DNA from: Sphingobium sp. CCH11-B1
Lineage (GTDB): Bacteria > Pseudomonadota > Alphaproteobacteria > Sphingomonadales > Sphingomonadaceae
NCBI RefSeq assembly: GCF_001556865.1
Contig: NZ_LSJY01000097.1
Coordinates: forward strand, 1 to 35,530
Length of the DNA stretch: 35,530 nt
Reading direction: 5' to 3'
The notes beneath the pieces are model-generated. The model made no database searches and was not told where the DNA came from. It worked only from the letters and a program-made list of their open reading frames with translations. This document shows, one piece after another, positions 1-9,451 of this stretch (within the stretch, counting starts at the first letter, position 1; the number at the start of each line of letters is the position of its first letter). The position numbers and the translations under genes are program-made.

Positions 1-2
1 GT

Positions 3-584
3 ATCGTCGGCACGTTCGTCTTTGCCGCGTCCGGCGCGCTGGCGGCGGCGCGGCTGCGGCAGACGCTGGTGACGTTCGCCTTCTTCGCGCTGGTGACGGG
101 CGTGGGCGGCGGCACGGTGCGCGACCTGCTGATCGGCGCGCCGGTCTTCTGGGTGGTGGACCCGGTGCCCGCAGTCGCCTGCATGGGCGCGGCGGTCGTC
201 GTCTGGTTCAGCCCGCGCCGTTGGTGGAGCGAGCGGGCGCTCGATTGGCTGGACGCGATCGGGCTTGCGGCCTTCGCCGTGTTCGGCGCGGCCAAGGCGA
301 TGAGCTTTGGCGTGCCGCCCTTCGTCGCGGGGATGATGGGCGTGGTGACGGGATGCGTGGGCAGCATCATGCGCGATCTGCTGGCGGGCGAGCCGTCGAT
401 CCTGCTGCGGCCCGAGCTTTATGTGACGGCGGCGGCGTTCGCTGCGGGCCTGTTCGTGGCGCTGCGCTGGATCGGGCTGGACGTGCCGGTCGCGGGGGTG
501 GTGGCGGCGCTGCTGGGCTTTGCGCTGCGGGCGGTGGCGATCTGGCGCGGGCTGGGTCTGCCGGGCTATCGGGAGGAGGGGTGA
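3..584 (+). CDS. Trimeric intracellular cation channel (TRIC/UPF0126, YicG-like) membrane protein, 5' truncated
   Basis: The reading frame is open from the window edge, so the N-terminus is missing; about 193 residues remain. The protein is hydrophobic and shows the two internally related halves of the UPF0126/TRIC family. Each half carries a Gly-rich turn followed by an Arg-Asp pair: GGGTVRDLL early, and GCVGSIMRDLL about 85 residues later. The second is followed by the conserved EPSILLRPELY stretch. Known prokaryotic TRIC proteins are homotrimeric inner-membrane cation channels with seven helices; the exact ion handled here cannot be read from sequence. The C-terminus is short and basic. 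The gene ends 43 bases before the convergent sppA stop codon, so it is the last gene of its transcription unit. The family call is firm; the function is inferred. Confidence 0.88.
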   Translation: MVGTFVFAASGALAAARLRQTLVTFAFFALVTGVGGGTVRDLLIGAPVFWVVDPVPAVACMGAAVVVWFSPRRWWSERALDWLDAIGLAAFAVFGAAKAMSFGVPPFVAGMMGVVTGCVGSIMRDLLAGEPSILLRPELYVTAAAFAAGLFVALRWIGLDVPVAGVVAALLGFALRAVAIWRGLGLPGYREEG

Positions 585-627
585 GGGCTGGTCTTTACTG
601 CTCTGCCCACATCCCTATCCTTTCAGA

Positions 628-2511
628 TTAGCGCCAAACCCCCGCCAGCAACGCCATCATCCCGCGCTCTTCCGCCGCGTTGCGCGGCCTCGGCGCGCCG
701 TAGCCGCGGCATTCCAGGCAGTCGGCGCGGATGCCGGCGCCAGTGACCAGCGCCTTCACGTCCGACACAGCCTGCATCGCCCAGCCGCGCTGGCGCAGGG
801 CCTGGCGCGCGAGCATGTCGCGCGGCGCGCCGGCATTATCCTCTTCCCGGTCGACGATGGCTTGCGCCCACTGCGCCCAGGGATCGGGTTCCTTTTCGAT
901 ATAATAGGTGCGCGCCTTGGCCGGATCGATCTTCGCGCGGCGGGCGGCTTCGGCGATGGCGTCGTCCAGGCCGCCGAACCGGTCGACAAGGCCGATCTGG
1001 CGCGCGGTGCCGCCGTCCCATACGCGCCCCTGCGCGATGGCGTCGATCTGCTGCGGCGACTTGTGACGGGATTGGGCCACGATGCCAACGAAGCGGCGGT
1101 AGATGTCCTCCACGCCAAGCTGCATGATCTGGTCGAATTCGGGCGTGGTGCCGCCCGCGACGTCCGGCTGGCCGGAGAGCGGCGTGGTGCGCACCCCGTC
1201 GGTGGTGACGCCGATCTTCGCCAGCGCGCCCTCGAAGCTCGGCAGGATGCCGAACACGCCGATCGAGCCGGTGATCGTGTCCGGCTCGGCGAAGATGACG
1301 TCGCCCGGCGTCGAGACCCAATAGCCGCCGCTCGCCGCGACATTGGCCATCGAGACGACGACCGGCAGGCCGGCGGCCTTGGCCTGAAGGATGGCGCTGC
1401 GGATCTTTTCCGATGCCATGACCGACCCGCCGGGCGAATCGACGCGCACGACAAGGGCCTTCAGATTCTTTTCGTTCAGCGCGGTCAGCAGCAGGTCGGA
1501 TAGCGTGTCGCCCGCCGCCGTGCCCGGACCTCCTTCCCCATCGACGATGTCGCCGGCGACGGTCAGGACGCCGATCTGGCCGTCATTGGCGGGCTTGCGC
1601 GCCTTCACATAGCGGTCGAAGTCGATGGTGGCGAAGCTGCCGGGCTTGTCGCCGCTGGCATCGCCCGCAAGGGTTGCGACGTGCGCGCCAAAGGCGCTGG
1701 CGTCGCCCAGCTTGTCCACAAGGCCAGCGGCCAGCGCCGCTTTCGCGATGTCGCCGTTGGTGGCGCGGGCGGCGGCGAGGGGATCGGCGGCATAGGCGGC
1801 GATCTTCGCCTTTGGGCGCGCCTTGGCGACATCATCCTGCCAGTCCTGCCACAGCGCGTCGGCCAGCGCCTGGTTGGCCTGGCGGGCTTCGGGCGACTGG
1901 TCGGTGCGGATGAACGGCTCCACGAAGCTCTTGTAGGTGCCGACGCGATAGACGTGGGTGTTGACGCCCAGCTTGTCGATCAGCCCCTTATAATAGAGGT
2001 TCGATCCGCCCCGGCCGAGCAGGGCGACGCCCCCCAGCGGATCGCTCCAAACCTCGCTGGCGTGGGCGGCAAGCTGATAGCTGTCATCGCTGTAGAGGGT
2101 GGCATAGGCGAGCACGGGCTTTTTCGCGGCGCGGACGGCGTCGAGCGCCTTGCCCACGCGGGCGAGGGCGACCTGCCCCCCGCCCATGAATCCGTCCAGA
2201 TTGAGGACGACGGCCTTCACCTTCGCGTCGCTGCGCGCCGCATCGAGCGCGGCGACGATGTCCGACAGGCGATATTCCTTGGCATCGCCACCCGACCCCG
2301 TGAGGAGCGCGGTCGCGCTGACCTCTGCCGGCTGTTCGACGATGGTGCCGTCCAGATCAAGCAGCAGCGCGCCGCTGCTGACCGATTGGGCCGGCTTGGG
2401 CGAGTAGGACAGCGCGGCATAGAGCGCGCCGAAGAAAAGCAGCAGGAACAGCAGGACCAGCCCGTCCTTGATCGCGACCAATATGCGCCACACGCCCTTC
2501 ACAAACGCCAA
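628..2511 (-). CDS. sppA: Signal peptide peptidase SppA, 67K type
   Basis: This is a membrane-anchored serine protease that degrades signal peptides left after secretion. The 627-residue length fits the long, two-domain (67K) SppA form. A single N-terminal transmembrane helix ([16 protein letters not shown]) is followed by two ClpP-like halves. The N-terminal half holds the general-base lysine in VGTYKSF (about residue 195), and the C-terminal half holds the nucleophile serine in [10 protein letters not shown] with the following [12 protein letters not shown] chose the TTG codon at 2511-2509 because it has GAAGGAAA about six bases upstream and sits just before the membrane helix. A longer in-frame start at 2595 would add 28 residues without any signal-like character. 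The gene is divergent from gpmA across about 155 bases. Confidence 0.93.
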   Translation of the reverse strand: MAFVKGVWRILVAIKDGLVLLFLLLFFGALYAALSYSPKPAQSVSSGALLLDLDGTIVEQPAEVSATALLTGSGGDAKEYRLSDIVAALDAARSDAKVKAVVLNLDGFMGGGQVALARVGKALDAVRAAKKPVLAYATLYSDDSYQLAAHASEVWSDPLGGVALLGRGGSNLYYKGLIDKLGVNTHVYRVGTYKSFVEPFIRTDQSPEARQANQALADALWQDWQDDVAKARPKAKIAAYAADPLAAARATNGDIAKAALAAGLVDKLGDASAFGAHVATLAGDASGDKPGSFATIDFDRYVKARKPANDGQIGVLTVAGDIVDGEGGPGTAAGDTLSDLLLTALNEKNLKALVVRVDSPGGSVMASEKIRSAILQAKAAGLPVVVSMANVAASGGYWVSTPGDVIFAEPDTITGSIGVFGILPSFEGALAKIGVTTDGVRTTPLSGQPDVAGGTTPEFDQIMQLGVEDIYRRFVGIVAQSRHKSPQQIDAIAQGRVWDGGTARQIGLVDRFGGLDDAIAEAARRAKIDPAKARTYYIEKEPDPWAQWAQAIVDREEDNAGAPRDMLARQALRQRGWAMQAVSDVKALVTGAGIRADCLECRGYGAPRPRNAAEERGMMALLAGVWR

Positions 2512-2666
2512 GTTGCTGTTTCCTTCTTTTGACCCTGACGTGGCTATCCGATGGACAGCGCGACTGCAATGTGGGGCGTGCGGGACCGGCGACAAGCTTG
2601 CGCCCGCGATTTTGGTCGTTATGGGATGCGCATCATTCGCCGCTCATCGTGCAGGAGACGCGCCCA

Positions 2667-3353
2667 ATGCCCACCCTCGTCCTGATCCGCCACGGCCAGT
2701 CGGCCTGGAACCTCGAAAACCGCTTCACCGGATGGTGGGACGTGGATTTGACCGACAAGGGCGTGGAGGAAGCGCGCGCCGCCGGCCGGCTGATGGCGGA
2801 AAAGGGGCTGGACTTCGACCAATGCTATACCAGCTTCCAGACGCGGGCGATCAAGACGCTCAATCTGGCGCTGGAGGAAATGGGGCGGCTGTGGCTGCCG
2901 GTCGAGAAGGACTGGCGGCTGAACGAGCGCCATTATGGCGGCCTTACCGGCCTCAACAAGGCGGAGACGGCGGCGAAGCATGGCGACGATCAGGTGAAGA
3001 TCTGGCGGCGCAGCTTCGACATTCCGCCACCGGTGCTGGAGCCGGGCGGCGCGTTCGACCTGACGAAGGACCGCCGCTATGACGGCATCGCCATCCCGTC
3101 GACCGAGAGCCTGAAGGACACGATCGCCCGCGTGCTGCCCTATTGGGAGTCGCGGATCGCCCCCGACCTGAAGGCGGGCAAGCGGGTCGTGATTTCCGCG
3201 CACGGCAATTCGCTGCGCGCGCTGGTCAAGCACCTGTCCAACATCCCCGACGACGAGATCACCGAACTGGAGATCCCGACCGGCCAGCCCATCGTCTATG
3301 AACTGGCGGACGATCTGAGCGCGACCGACCGTTACTATCTGTCGGAACGCTGA
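2667..3353 (+). CDS. gpmA: 2,3-bisphosphoglycerate-dependent phosphoglycerate mutase
   Basis: This enzyme interconverts 3-phosphoglycerate and 2-phosphoglycerate in glycolysis and gluconeogenesis. The 228-residue product starts with the [10 protein letters not shown] motif, whose histidine (about residue 10) is the phosphoryl acceptor. It also carries [12 protein letters not shown], the [12 protein letters not shown] loop and the second catalytic histidine in [11 protein letters not shown] near the C-terminus, all features of the cofactor-dependent (dPGM) class. The ATG at 2667 is preceded by AGGAG; longer in-frame extensions lack family sequence. It is the first gene of the plus-strand housekeeping run, with an 85-base gap before purE that contains a short GC-rich palindrome (GCGGCC-C-GGCCGC, 3385-3397). 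Confidence 0.97.
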   Translation: MPTLVLIRHGQSAWNLENRFTGWWDVDLTDKGVEEARAAGRLMAEKGLDFDQCYTSFQTRAIKTLNLALEEMGRLWLPVEKDWRLNERHYGGLTGLNKAETAAKHGDDQVKIWRRSFDIPPPVLEPGGAFDLTKDRRYDGIAIPSTESLKDTIARVLPYWESRIAPDLKAGKRVVISAHGNSLRALVKHLSNIPDDEITELEIPTGQPIVYELADDLSATDRYYLSER

Positions 3354-3438
3354 GAATTTAGGCGCATATCGCAATTGCCCCCCGGCGGCCCGGCCGCTAA
3401 GGGGCTGTGCTTTCCAGGCCGCCTGAAGGGGAACGGGC

Positions 3439-3927
<489 letters not shown>

Positions 3928-3938
3928 AGGCTTTTTTC

Positions 3939-5009
3939 ATGACGACGATCCCGCCCGGTTCGACCATCGGCATCCTTGGCGGCGGCCAGCTCGGCCGGAT
4001 GATCGCCACGGCGGGCGCGCAGCTGGGATATCGCACCCACATTTATGCGCCCGACGAGAGCGGGCCGGCCGCGGACGTGTCGCCGCGCTGGACCCGGGGC
4101 GCATATGAGGACGCGCAGGCGCTGGCGGCCTTTGCGGATAGCGTCGATGTCGTCACCTATGAATTCGAGAATATCGATCCTTCCGCGGTCGAGACGCTGG
4201 CCCATCACGGCCTGGTCCGGCCCGGCGCGCAGGCGTTGCGCGTGGCGCAGGACCGGCTGGCGGAAAAGCGCTTCGTCTGCGACCTGGGCGGGCTGACCGC
4301 GCCCTTCGCGCCGGTCGAGAGCCTGGACGATCTGGAAGAAGCGATCGCCGCGATCGGCAGCCGCGCGATTTTGAAGACCAACCGCATGGGATATGACGGC
4401 AAGGGGCAGGCACGCCTGTCGGAGCCGGGCGACGCGGTCGGCGCATGGAACGCCATCGGCCGGCAGAGCGCGATCCTGGAACGATTCGTGACCTTCGCCG
4501 AGGAATTTTCGGTGATCCTGGCGCGCGGGGCGGACGGGGAAGTGCGGTTCTGGGATTCGCCCGCCAATGTGCATGTGGATGGCATATTGGCGACATCCAC
4601 CCTGCCGGCCGGCCCGGCCATCGCCGCGCAGGTGGAACAGGCGCGGGCCATGGCGCGCAAAATCGCCGACGCGCTGGACTATGTCGGCGTGCTGACGTGC
4701 GAATTTTTTGCCAGCGCGGACGGCCCGGTGTTCAACGAGATGGCGCCGCGCGTCCACAATAGCGGCCACTGGACCATCGAAGGCGCGGTGACGAGCCAGT
4801 TCGAAAACCATGTCCGGGCGATCTGCGGCCTGCCGCTGGGCGACACCGGGCTTGCCGCGCCGCGCGTGGAAATGCGCAACCTGATCGGTGACGAGGCGCA
4901 TCAATGGCCCGCCATCCTGTCCGACCCGGCCAACCACCTGCACCTCTATGGCAAGCATGAGGCGCGGCCGGGACGCAAGATGGGGCATGTGACCCGGCTG
5001 TGCCTGTGA
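3939..5009 (+). CDS. purK: N5-carboxyaminoimidazole ribonucleotide synthase PurK
   Basis: PurK is the ATP-grasp enzyme that carboxylates AIR with bicarbonate to make N5-CAIR, the PurE substrate. The product is 356 residues, normal for the family. The N-terminal Rossmann-like segment GILGGGQLGRMIA is followed by the conserved TYEFENID stretch, the ATP-grasp loop LKTNRMGYDGKGQ (about residues 144-156), and metal/substrate residues in FNEMAPRVHNSGHWT (about residue 265). The ATG at 3939 sits 11 bases after purE. The TGA stop at 5007-5009 overlaps the start of folA, indicating translational coupling. Confidence 0.97.
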   Translation: MTTIPPGSTIGILGGGQLGRMIATAGAQLGYRTHIYAPDESGPAADVSPRWTRGAYEDAQALAAFADSVDVVTYEFENIDPSAVETLAHHGLVRPGAQALRVAQDRLAEKRFVCDLGGLTAPFAPVESLDDLEEAIAAIGSRAILKTNRMGYDGKGQARLSEPGDAVGAWNAIGRQSAILERFVTFAEEFSVILARGADGEVRFWDSPANVHVDGILATSTLPAGPAIAAQVEQARAMARKIADALDYVGVLTCEFFASADGPVFNEMAPRVHNSGHWTIEGAVTSQFENHVRAICGLPLGDTGLAAPRVEMRNLIGDEAHQWPAILSDPANHLHLYGKHEARPGRKMGHVTRLCL

Positions 5010-5545
5010 GCGCGCAAGGCGGCGGGAAGGCGGCGGGGACGGAGATCGTCCTTGTCCTTGCCCGCGCGGACAATGGCGTGATCGGCAGGGACGGCGACCT
5101 GCCGTGGCGATTGCCGGCGGACCTCAAGCATTTCAAGGCGCTGACCGCCGGGCATCCGATGATCATGGGCCGTCGGACGTTCGACAGCCTGCCAGGGCTG
5201 TTGCCGGGACGGCGGCATATCGTGCTGACACGTGACCGGGCATGGCGCGCCGAGGGCGTTGAGATCGCCCATGATGTCGCGGAAGCCGTCAGCCAGGCGG
5301 GTGGCCCCTGCGCCATGGTGATCGGCGGGGCGGATATCTATCGGCTGTTCCTGCCCCATGCCGACCGGATCGAGCTGACCGAAGTGCATGTCGCGGCCGA
5401 CGGCGACGCCGCCATCAGCTATCCCGACCCGGCGGTTTGGCGGGAAGTCGCGCGGGCCGACCATGGCGCGCAGGACGGCCGCCCGGCCTATAGCTTCGTC
5501 AGCTTCCGCCGCGTGGATTGCCACGCTTGCGTCCCCTCCCTATAG
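5006..5545 (+). CDS. folA: Dihydrofolate reductase
   Basis: The enzyme reduces dihydrofolate to tetrahydrofolate with NADPH, supplying one-carbon units for thymidylate and purines, which fits the neighbouring purEK. DHFR hallmarks are present: ARADNGVIGRDGDLPWRLP (active-site loop), DLKHF, IMGRRTFDSLP and the nucleotide-binding VIGGADIYRLFLPHAD. I start at the GTG at 5006, whose GTGA overlaps the purK stop in the usual 4-base coupling arrangement (179 residues). A GTG at 5000 in the same frame would add two residues, and the choice is not certain. About a dozen residues before VLVLARADNG form a non-conserved lead-in. ribF follows 8 bases downstream. Confidence 0.94.
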   Translation: MSAQGGGKAAGTEIVLVLARADNGVIGRDGDLPWRLPADLKHFKALTAGHPMIMGRRTFDSLPGLLPGRRHIVLTRDRAWRAEGVEIAHDVAEAVSQAGGPCAMVIGGADIYRLFLPHADRIELTEVHVAADGDAAISYPDPAVWREVARADHGAQDGRPAYSFVSFRRVDCHACVPSL

Positions 5546-5553
5546 CCCGCGCC

Positions 5554-6480
5554 ATGGAGCGGCTTTCCAGCAGCGCCCCGGTCCCGGCCCATCTGCGCGG
5601 GAGCGTGATGGCGCTCGGCAATTTCGACGGCTTTCATGCCGGGCACCAGGCGGTGGTCGGCCGCGCGGTGGCGCGCGCGCGCAGCGAAGGGCGGCCCGCC
5701 ATCGTCGCGACCTTCGATCCCCATCCCATGCGGCTGTTCAAGCCGGACGCCGCGCCGTTTCGCCTGACCACGCTGGACCAGCGGGCAAGGCTGTTCGCGG
5801 CGGCGGGCGCGGATGCGATGCTGGTGTTTGAGTTCACCGCCGACCTGGCGGCGCTCGATCCTGCCGCCTATGTCAGGATGCTGACGCAAGACATGGGCGT
5901 GGCGGCGGCGATCACCGGCGAGGACTTCACCTTCGGCAAGGGGCGCAGGGGCACGGTGGAAAGCTTCGCCGCGCTCGGCCTGTCGGCACAAGCCGTGGGC
6001 GCGGTGCGGGACGAGCAGGGCGTCGTCTCCTCCAGCCGCATCCGCGACGCTTTGAAGGCCGGAGACTGTGTCGAGGCCGCGCGCCTGCTGACCCGGCCCT
6101 TCGCGATCGAGGGCATGGTGCAGCATGGCGACAAGCTGGGCCGGACCATCGGGTTCCCCACGGCGAATATCGATATGGGCCCTTATCTGCGCCCGGCCTA
6201 TGGCATTTATGCGGTGCGCGGCATCCTGCCCGACGGGCGGGTGCTGGACGGCGCGGCCAATCTGGGCGTGCGGCCGAGCTTCGACCCGCCCAAGGAATTG
6301 CTGGAGCCGCATTTCTTCGACTTCGCCGAAAGCCTGTACGACCAGCGGATCGAGGTGCAACTGATCCGCTATCTCCATGGCGAGCGGAAATATGACGGGT
6401 TGGATGCGCTGACCGCGGGAATCTCGCAGGACTGCGCGGAGGCACGGCAAATCCTTGCGGGAATGCCCGCCGTCGCCTAA
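5554..6480 (+). CDS. ribF: Bifunctional riboflavin kinase/FAD synthetase RibF
   Basis: RibF phosphorylates riboflavin to FMN and adenylylates FMN to FAD. The 308-residue protein shows the N-terminal nucleotidyl-transferase domain with LGNFDGFHAGHQ (a variant of the usual G-x-H-x-GH site) and TFDPHP, then GEDFTFGKGRRG. The C-terminal flavokinase domain has GRTIGFPTANI and the later IYAVRG strand. The ATG at 5554 is chosen because it lies 8 bases after folA and begins just upstream of conserved sequence. A TTG at 5518 is in frame but would overlap folA and add 12 unconserved residues. It lies in the same transcription unit as folA and ileS; ribF-ileS-lspA adjacency is common in bacteria. Confidence 0.96.
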   Translation: MERLSSSAPVPAHLRGSVMALGNFDGFHAGHQAVVGRAVARARSEGRPAIVATFDPHPMRLFKPDAAPFRLTTLDQRARLFAAAGADAMLVFEFTADLAALDPAAYVRMLTQDMGVAAAITGEDFTFGKGRRGTVESFAALGLSAQAVGAVRDEQGVVSSSRIRDALKAGDCVEAARLLTRPFAIEGMVQHGDKLGRTIGFPTANIDMGPYLRPAYGIYAVRGILPDGRVLDGAANLGVRPSFDPPKELLEPHFFDFAESLYDQRIEVQLIRYLHGERKYDGLDALTAGISQDCAEARQILAGMPAVA

Positions 6481-6523
6481 TGCCGCGCGATCATTCCGCA
6501 CGAAGCGACATTGCGCGAGCCCT

Positions 6524-9451
6524 ATGACCGATCAGCCCGACTATAAGTCCACCGTCTTCCTTCCCGTCACCGACTTCCCGATGAAGGCGGGCCTTGCGCA
6601 GAAGGAACCCGCCATCGCGGCGAAATGGGAGGCGATGGACCTTTACGGCAAGCTGCGCCAGCAGCGCGCGGGGCGCGAACGCTTCATCCTGCATGACGGC
6701 CCGCCCTACGCCAATGGCGACATCCATATGGGCCACGCCATGAATAAGGTGCTGAAGGACATCATCGTCCGCAGCCAGTCGCTGCTCGGCAAGGATGCGC
6801 CCTATGTGCCCGGCTGGGACTGCCACGGCCTCCCCATCGAATGGAAGATCGAGGAGGAATATCGCAAGAAGAAGCTGAACAAGGACGAGGTGCCCGCGTC
6901 CGAATTCCGCGCCCAGTGCCGCGCCTATGCGGACAAGTGGGTCGATGTTCAGCGCGACCAGTTCAAGCGGCTGGGCATCATGGGCGATTGGGAAGACCCC
7001 TATCTGACCATGAAGTTCGACGCCGAGGCGACTATTGTCGGCGAACTGTTGAAGTTCGCGGAAAGCGGCCAGCTCTATCGCGGCGCCAAGCCCGTCATGT
7101 GGTCCCCGGTCGAAAAGACCGCGCTGGCCGAGGCGGAGGTCGAATATGAGGATGTGACCTCGACCCAGATCGACGTGGCGTTCGAGATCGTGGAAGCGCC
7201 CAATGCGCCCGAACTGGTCGGGGCCCATGCGGTGATCTGGACCACGACGCCCTGGACGATCCCGGTCAACCAGGCTTTGGCCTATGGGCCGGAGGTTGAG
7301 TATGTTCTGCTTAGCCCCAGCTATGACCGGGTTCTTACAGACGCATCTTTTGAGAACGCGGAGGTGGTTCAAACCAAGAAGCTCCTAATCACAAAAGCGC
7401 TCATCGATTCCGTCAAAACACGGCTTGGGTTTACAAGTTATTTTGAGCATTGGTCTGGCAAAGGCTCCGACCTCGCCGGAACCGTCGCGCGTCACCCGAT
7501 GCACGCGCTCGGCGGCTTCTTCGCCAAGCCGCGCCCGTTCCTGCCCGGCGATTTCGTCACGACCGATGCGGGCACCGGCCTTGTCCATATGGCGCCCGAC
7601 CATGGCGAGGACGATTTCGCGCTGTGCAAGGCGAACGGCATCAACCCCGTCTTCGCGGTCGAGGGCGATGGGAAGTATCGCGCCGACTGGCTGTGGCTGG
7701 GCGGGCAGGGGTCGGTCATCAACCCCAGGTTCGTGAGCAAGGACGGGCCGATCTGTTCCGATTTGCGCCACGCGGGCGCGCTGCTCGCCGCGTCGGACGA
7801 TTTCCGGCACAGCTATCCGCATAGCTGGCGCTCCAAGGCGAAGATCATCTTCCGCTGTACCCCGCAATGGTTCATCCCGATGGATCAACCCTCCTCCGCC
7901 TGGGTCGAGCCCGTCGAAGTCCAGCTTTTTTCTTCGGAAGACGATGAAGCCCTTCGAGAAGCGCGGGGCGAGCGGGTGCCGGGGAACGGCGCAACCCTTC
8001 GCGAAATCGCCGTCAACGCGATCGAGCATACGCGCTGGGTGCCGGAACGGTCGATCAACCGGATTCGATCGATGGTGGAAGGTCGCCCCGACTGGGTGAT
8101 TTCCCGCCAGCGTGCCTGGGGCGTGCCGATCGCGCTCTATGTCCATCGCAAGAGCGGCGACTATCTGGTTGATCCGGCGGTCAATACCCGCATTGTTGAG
8201 GCTTTCAAAGCGGGCGGCGCGGATGCGTGGTTCGGCGCGGATCATCAGGCGCTGCTCGGCCCGGATTACGACCTGGCGGACTATGAAGTCGTCAACGACA
8301 TTCTCGACGTCTGGTTCGACAGCGGATCGACCCACAGCTTCGTGGTCGAGGGGCGCTATGGGGAAGGCACGCGCGCCGACCTCTATATCGAAGGGTCGGA
8401 CCAGCATCGCGGCTGGTTCCAGTCGTCGCTGCTGGAAAGCTGCGGCACGCGGGGGCAGGCACCCTACAAGGCCGTCCTGACCCATGGCTTCGCGCTCGAC
8501 GGGTCGGGTAAGAAGATGTCCAAGAGCCTGGGCAATGTCGTCGATCCGCTCAAGATCATGAGCGAGAGCGGCGCGGACATTCTGCGCGTCTGGGTGGCGA
8601 GCACCGACTATTTCGACGATGTGCGCATCGGCAAGGAAGTGCTGGCCGGATCATCCGACGCCTATCGCAAATTGCGCAACACTTTCCGTTACATGCTGGG
8701 CGCTCTTTCCGATTATGATGAAGAGAGCGAAGCGGTGTCCTATGCCGAGATGCCGGAGCTGGAGCGCTATATGCTCCACCGGCTGGCGCAGTTGGACGCG
8801 GAGCTGCGCGCCGTGGTGGACAAGAGCAAGGGCAGCGAGAGCTGGCTGGAATTCAGCCGCTACACCCGCGCGATCTTCGATTTCGCCAACAGCGACCTCA
8901 GCGCCTTCTTCTTCGACATCCGCAAGGATTGCCTCTATTGCGATGCGAAGGGCGATCCCAAGCGCCGCGCCTATCGCACCTTGCTCGACACGCTGTTCCA
9001 CGCGCTGGTCCGCTACGTCGCGCCGATCATCCCCTTCACTGCCGAGGAAGTGTGGCAAAGCCGCTTCCCAAGCGACGAGGATAGCGTCCATTTCCTGGAA
9101 TGGCCGGAAGTCGACGCGCGCTGGATCGATGGACATCTGGACGAGAAATGGCGCGAGCTGCGCGATCAGCGCGAACAGGTGAACGAGGCGATCGAACCGT
9201 TCCGACGCGAGAAGCAGATCCGGTCCAGCCTTGAGGCCGACGTCACCATGGGCGAATTGCTGCCGGTCGGCGACGTGGATTTCGCCGAAGTGGCGATCGT
9301 CGCGCGCGTGACCATGGGCGAGGGCGACGGCATAGTGGTCCGGCCGAGCGACTGGCACAAATGCGGCCGCTGCTGGCGGTTGCTGCCGGAAGTGACGGAG
9401 GATGGTGCGCTGTGCGACCGCTGCGACGCGGTGCTGAAGGTGGACGCATGA
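6524..9451 (+). CDS. ileS: Isoleucyl-tRNA synthetase with two unusual internal segments
   Basis: The enzyme charges tRNA-Ile and edits mischarged valine. The 975-residue product has the class I signatures: a HIGH variant in GDIHMGHAMNK (about residue 67), the CP1 editing domain with TTTPWTIPVN and the editing-site GTGLVHMAPDHGEDD, and KKMSKSLGN (about residue 663). A C-terminal zinc site has four cysteines (CGRCW and CDRCD). The ATG at 6524 directly precedes the conserved MTDQPDYKSTVFLP. Two segments look foreign: residues about 258-314, encoded at 47% GC, and residues about 456-489, containing an in-frame REP-like element (see separate entries). All catalytic motifs are intact and the frame is unbroken, so I expect an active enzyme. 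The TGA stop overlaps the lspA start (ATGA). Confidence 0.97.
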   Translation: MTDQPDYKSTVFLPVTDFPMKAGLAQKEPAIAAKWEAMDLYGKLRQQRAGRERFILHDGPPYANGDIHMGHAMNKVLKDIIVRSQSLLGKDAPYVPGWDCHGLPIEWKIEEEYRKKKLNKDEVPASEFRAQCRAYADKWVDVQRDQFKRLGIMGDWEDPYLTMKFDAEATIVGELLKFAESGQLYRGAKPVMWSPVEKTALAEAEVEYEDVTSTQIDVAFEIVEAPNAPELVGAHAVIWTTTPWTIPVNQALAYGPEVEYVLLSPSYDRVLTDASFENAEVVQTKKLLITKALIDSVKTRLGFTSYFEHWSGKGSDLAGTVARHPMHALGGFFAKPRPFLPGDFVTTDAGTGLVHMAPDHGEDDFALCKANGINPVFAVEGDGKYRADWLWLGGQGSVINPRFVSKDGPICSDLRHAGALLAASDDFRHSYPHSWRSKAKIIFRCTPQWFIPMDQPSSAWVEPVEVQLFSSEDDEALREARGERVPGNGATLREIAVNAIEHTRWVPERSINRIRSMVEGRPDWVISRQRAWGVPIALYVHRKSGDYLVDPAVNTRIVEAFKAGGADAWFGADHQALLGPDYDLADYEVVNDILDVWFDSGSTHSFVVEGRYGEGTRADLYIEGSDQHRGWFQSSLLESCGTRGQAPYKAVLTHGFALDGSGKKMSKSLGNVVDPLKIMSESGADILRVWVASTDYFDDVRIGKEVLAGSSDAYRKLRNTFRYMLGALSDYDEESEAVSYAEMPELERYMLHRLAQLDAELRAVVDKSKGSESWLEFSRYTRAIFDFANSDLSAFFFDIRKDCLYCDAKGDPKRRAYRTLLDTLFHALVRYVAPIIPFTAEEVWQSRFPSDEDSVHFLEWPEVDARWIDGHLDEKWRELRDQREQVNEAIEPFRREKQIRSSLEADVTMGELLPVGDVDFAEVAIVARVTMGEGDGIVVRPSDWHKCGRCWRLLPEVTEDGALCDRCDAVLKVDA
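7297..7465 (+). other. Low-GC patch within the ileS editing domain
   Basis: By hand count, 7301-7460 holds 75 G/C of 160 bases (47%), against roughly 65% in the surrounding gene. Codons here use A or T in the third position far more often than neighbours (for example gtt, ctt, aca, tct, aaa, tta). The patch encodes the stretch between the conserved ALAYGPEVEY and GKGSDLAGTVARHP parts of CP1. It includes about 20 residues (SPSYDRVLTDASFENAEVVQ) for which I know no counterpart in typical IleS. It reads like a piece acquired by recombination or an unusually fast-evolving loop. Confidence 0.6.
7904..7975 (+). repeat. REP-like element inserted in frame in ileS
   Basis: 7904-7919 reads GTCGAGCCCGTCGAAG and 7949-7975 encodes ALREARGER. 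Both match, with a few substitutions, the two halves of a repetitive palindromic element that I recall as common in sphingomonad genomes (GAGCCTGTCGAAG, and a CCTTCGACAAG half that translates as ALRQAQGER). The element sits between IPMDQPSS and LREIAVNAIEHTR, where the chain returns from the editing domain to the catalytic core. It is in frame and adds roughly 30 residues. The similarity is from memory, not from a search. Confidence 0.68.

Noticed and set aside
520..1503. 327-codon plus-strand open frame
   Set aside because: It overlaps sppA antisense and the end of the TRIC gene; no recognisable domain.
2512..2595. Longer sppA N-terminus starting at 2595
   Set aside because: The extra 28 residues lack signal or membrane character, whereas the TTG at 2511 has a good ribosome binding site just upstream.
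3385..3397. Palindrome GCGGCC-C-GGCCGC between gpmA and purE as a terminator
   Set aside because: There is no T-run and only a one-base centre; it could be a chance GC palindrome.
3430..3438. GGAAC before purE
   Set aside because: No CGTT follows at the right spacing; it belongs to the ribosome binding region.
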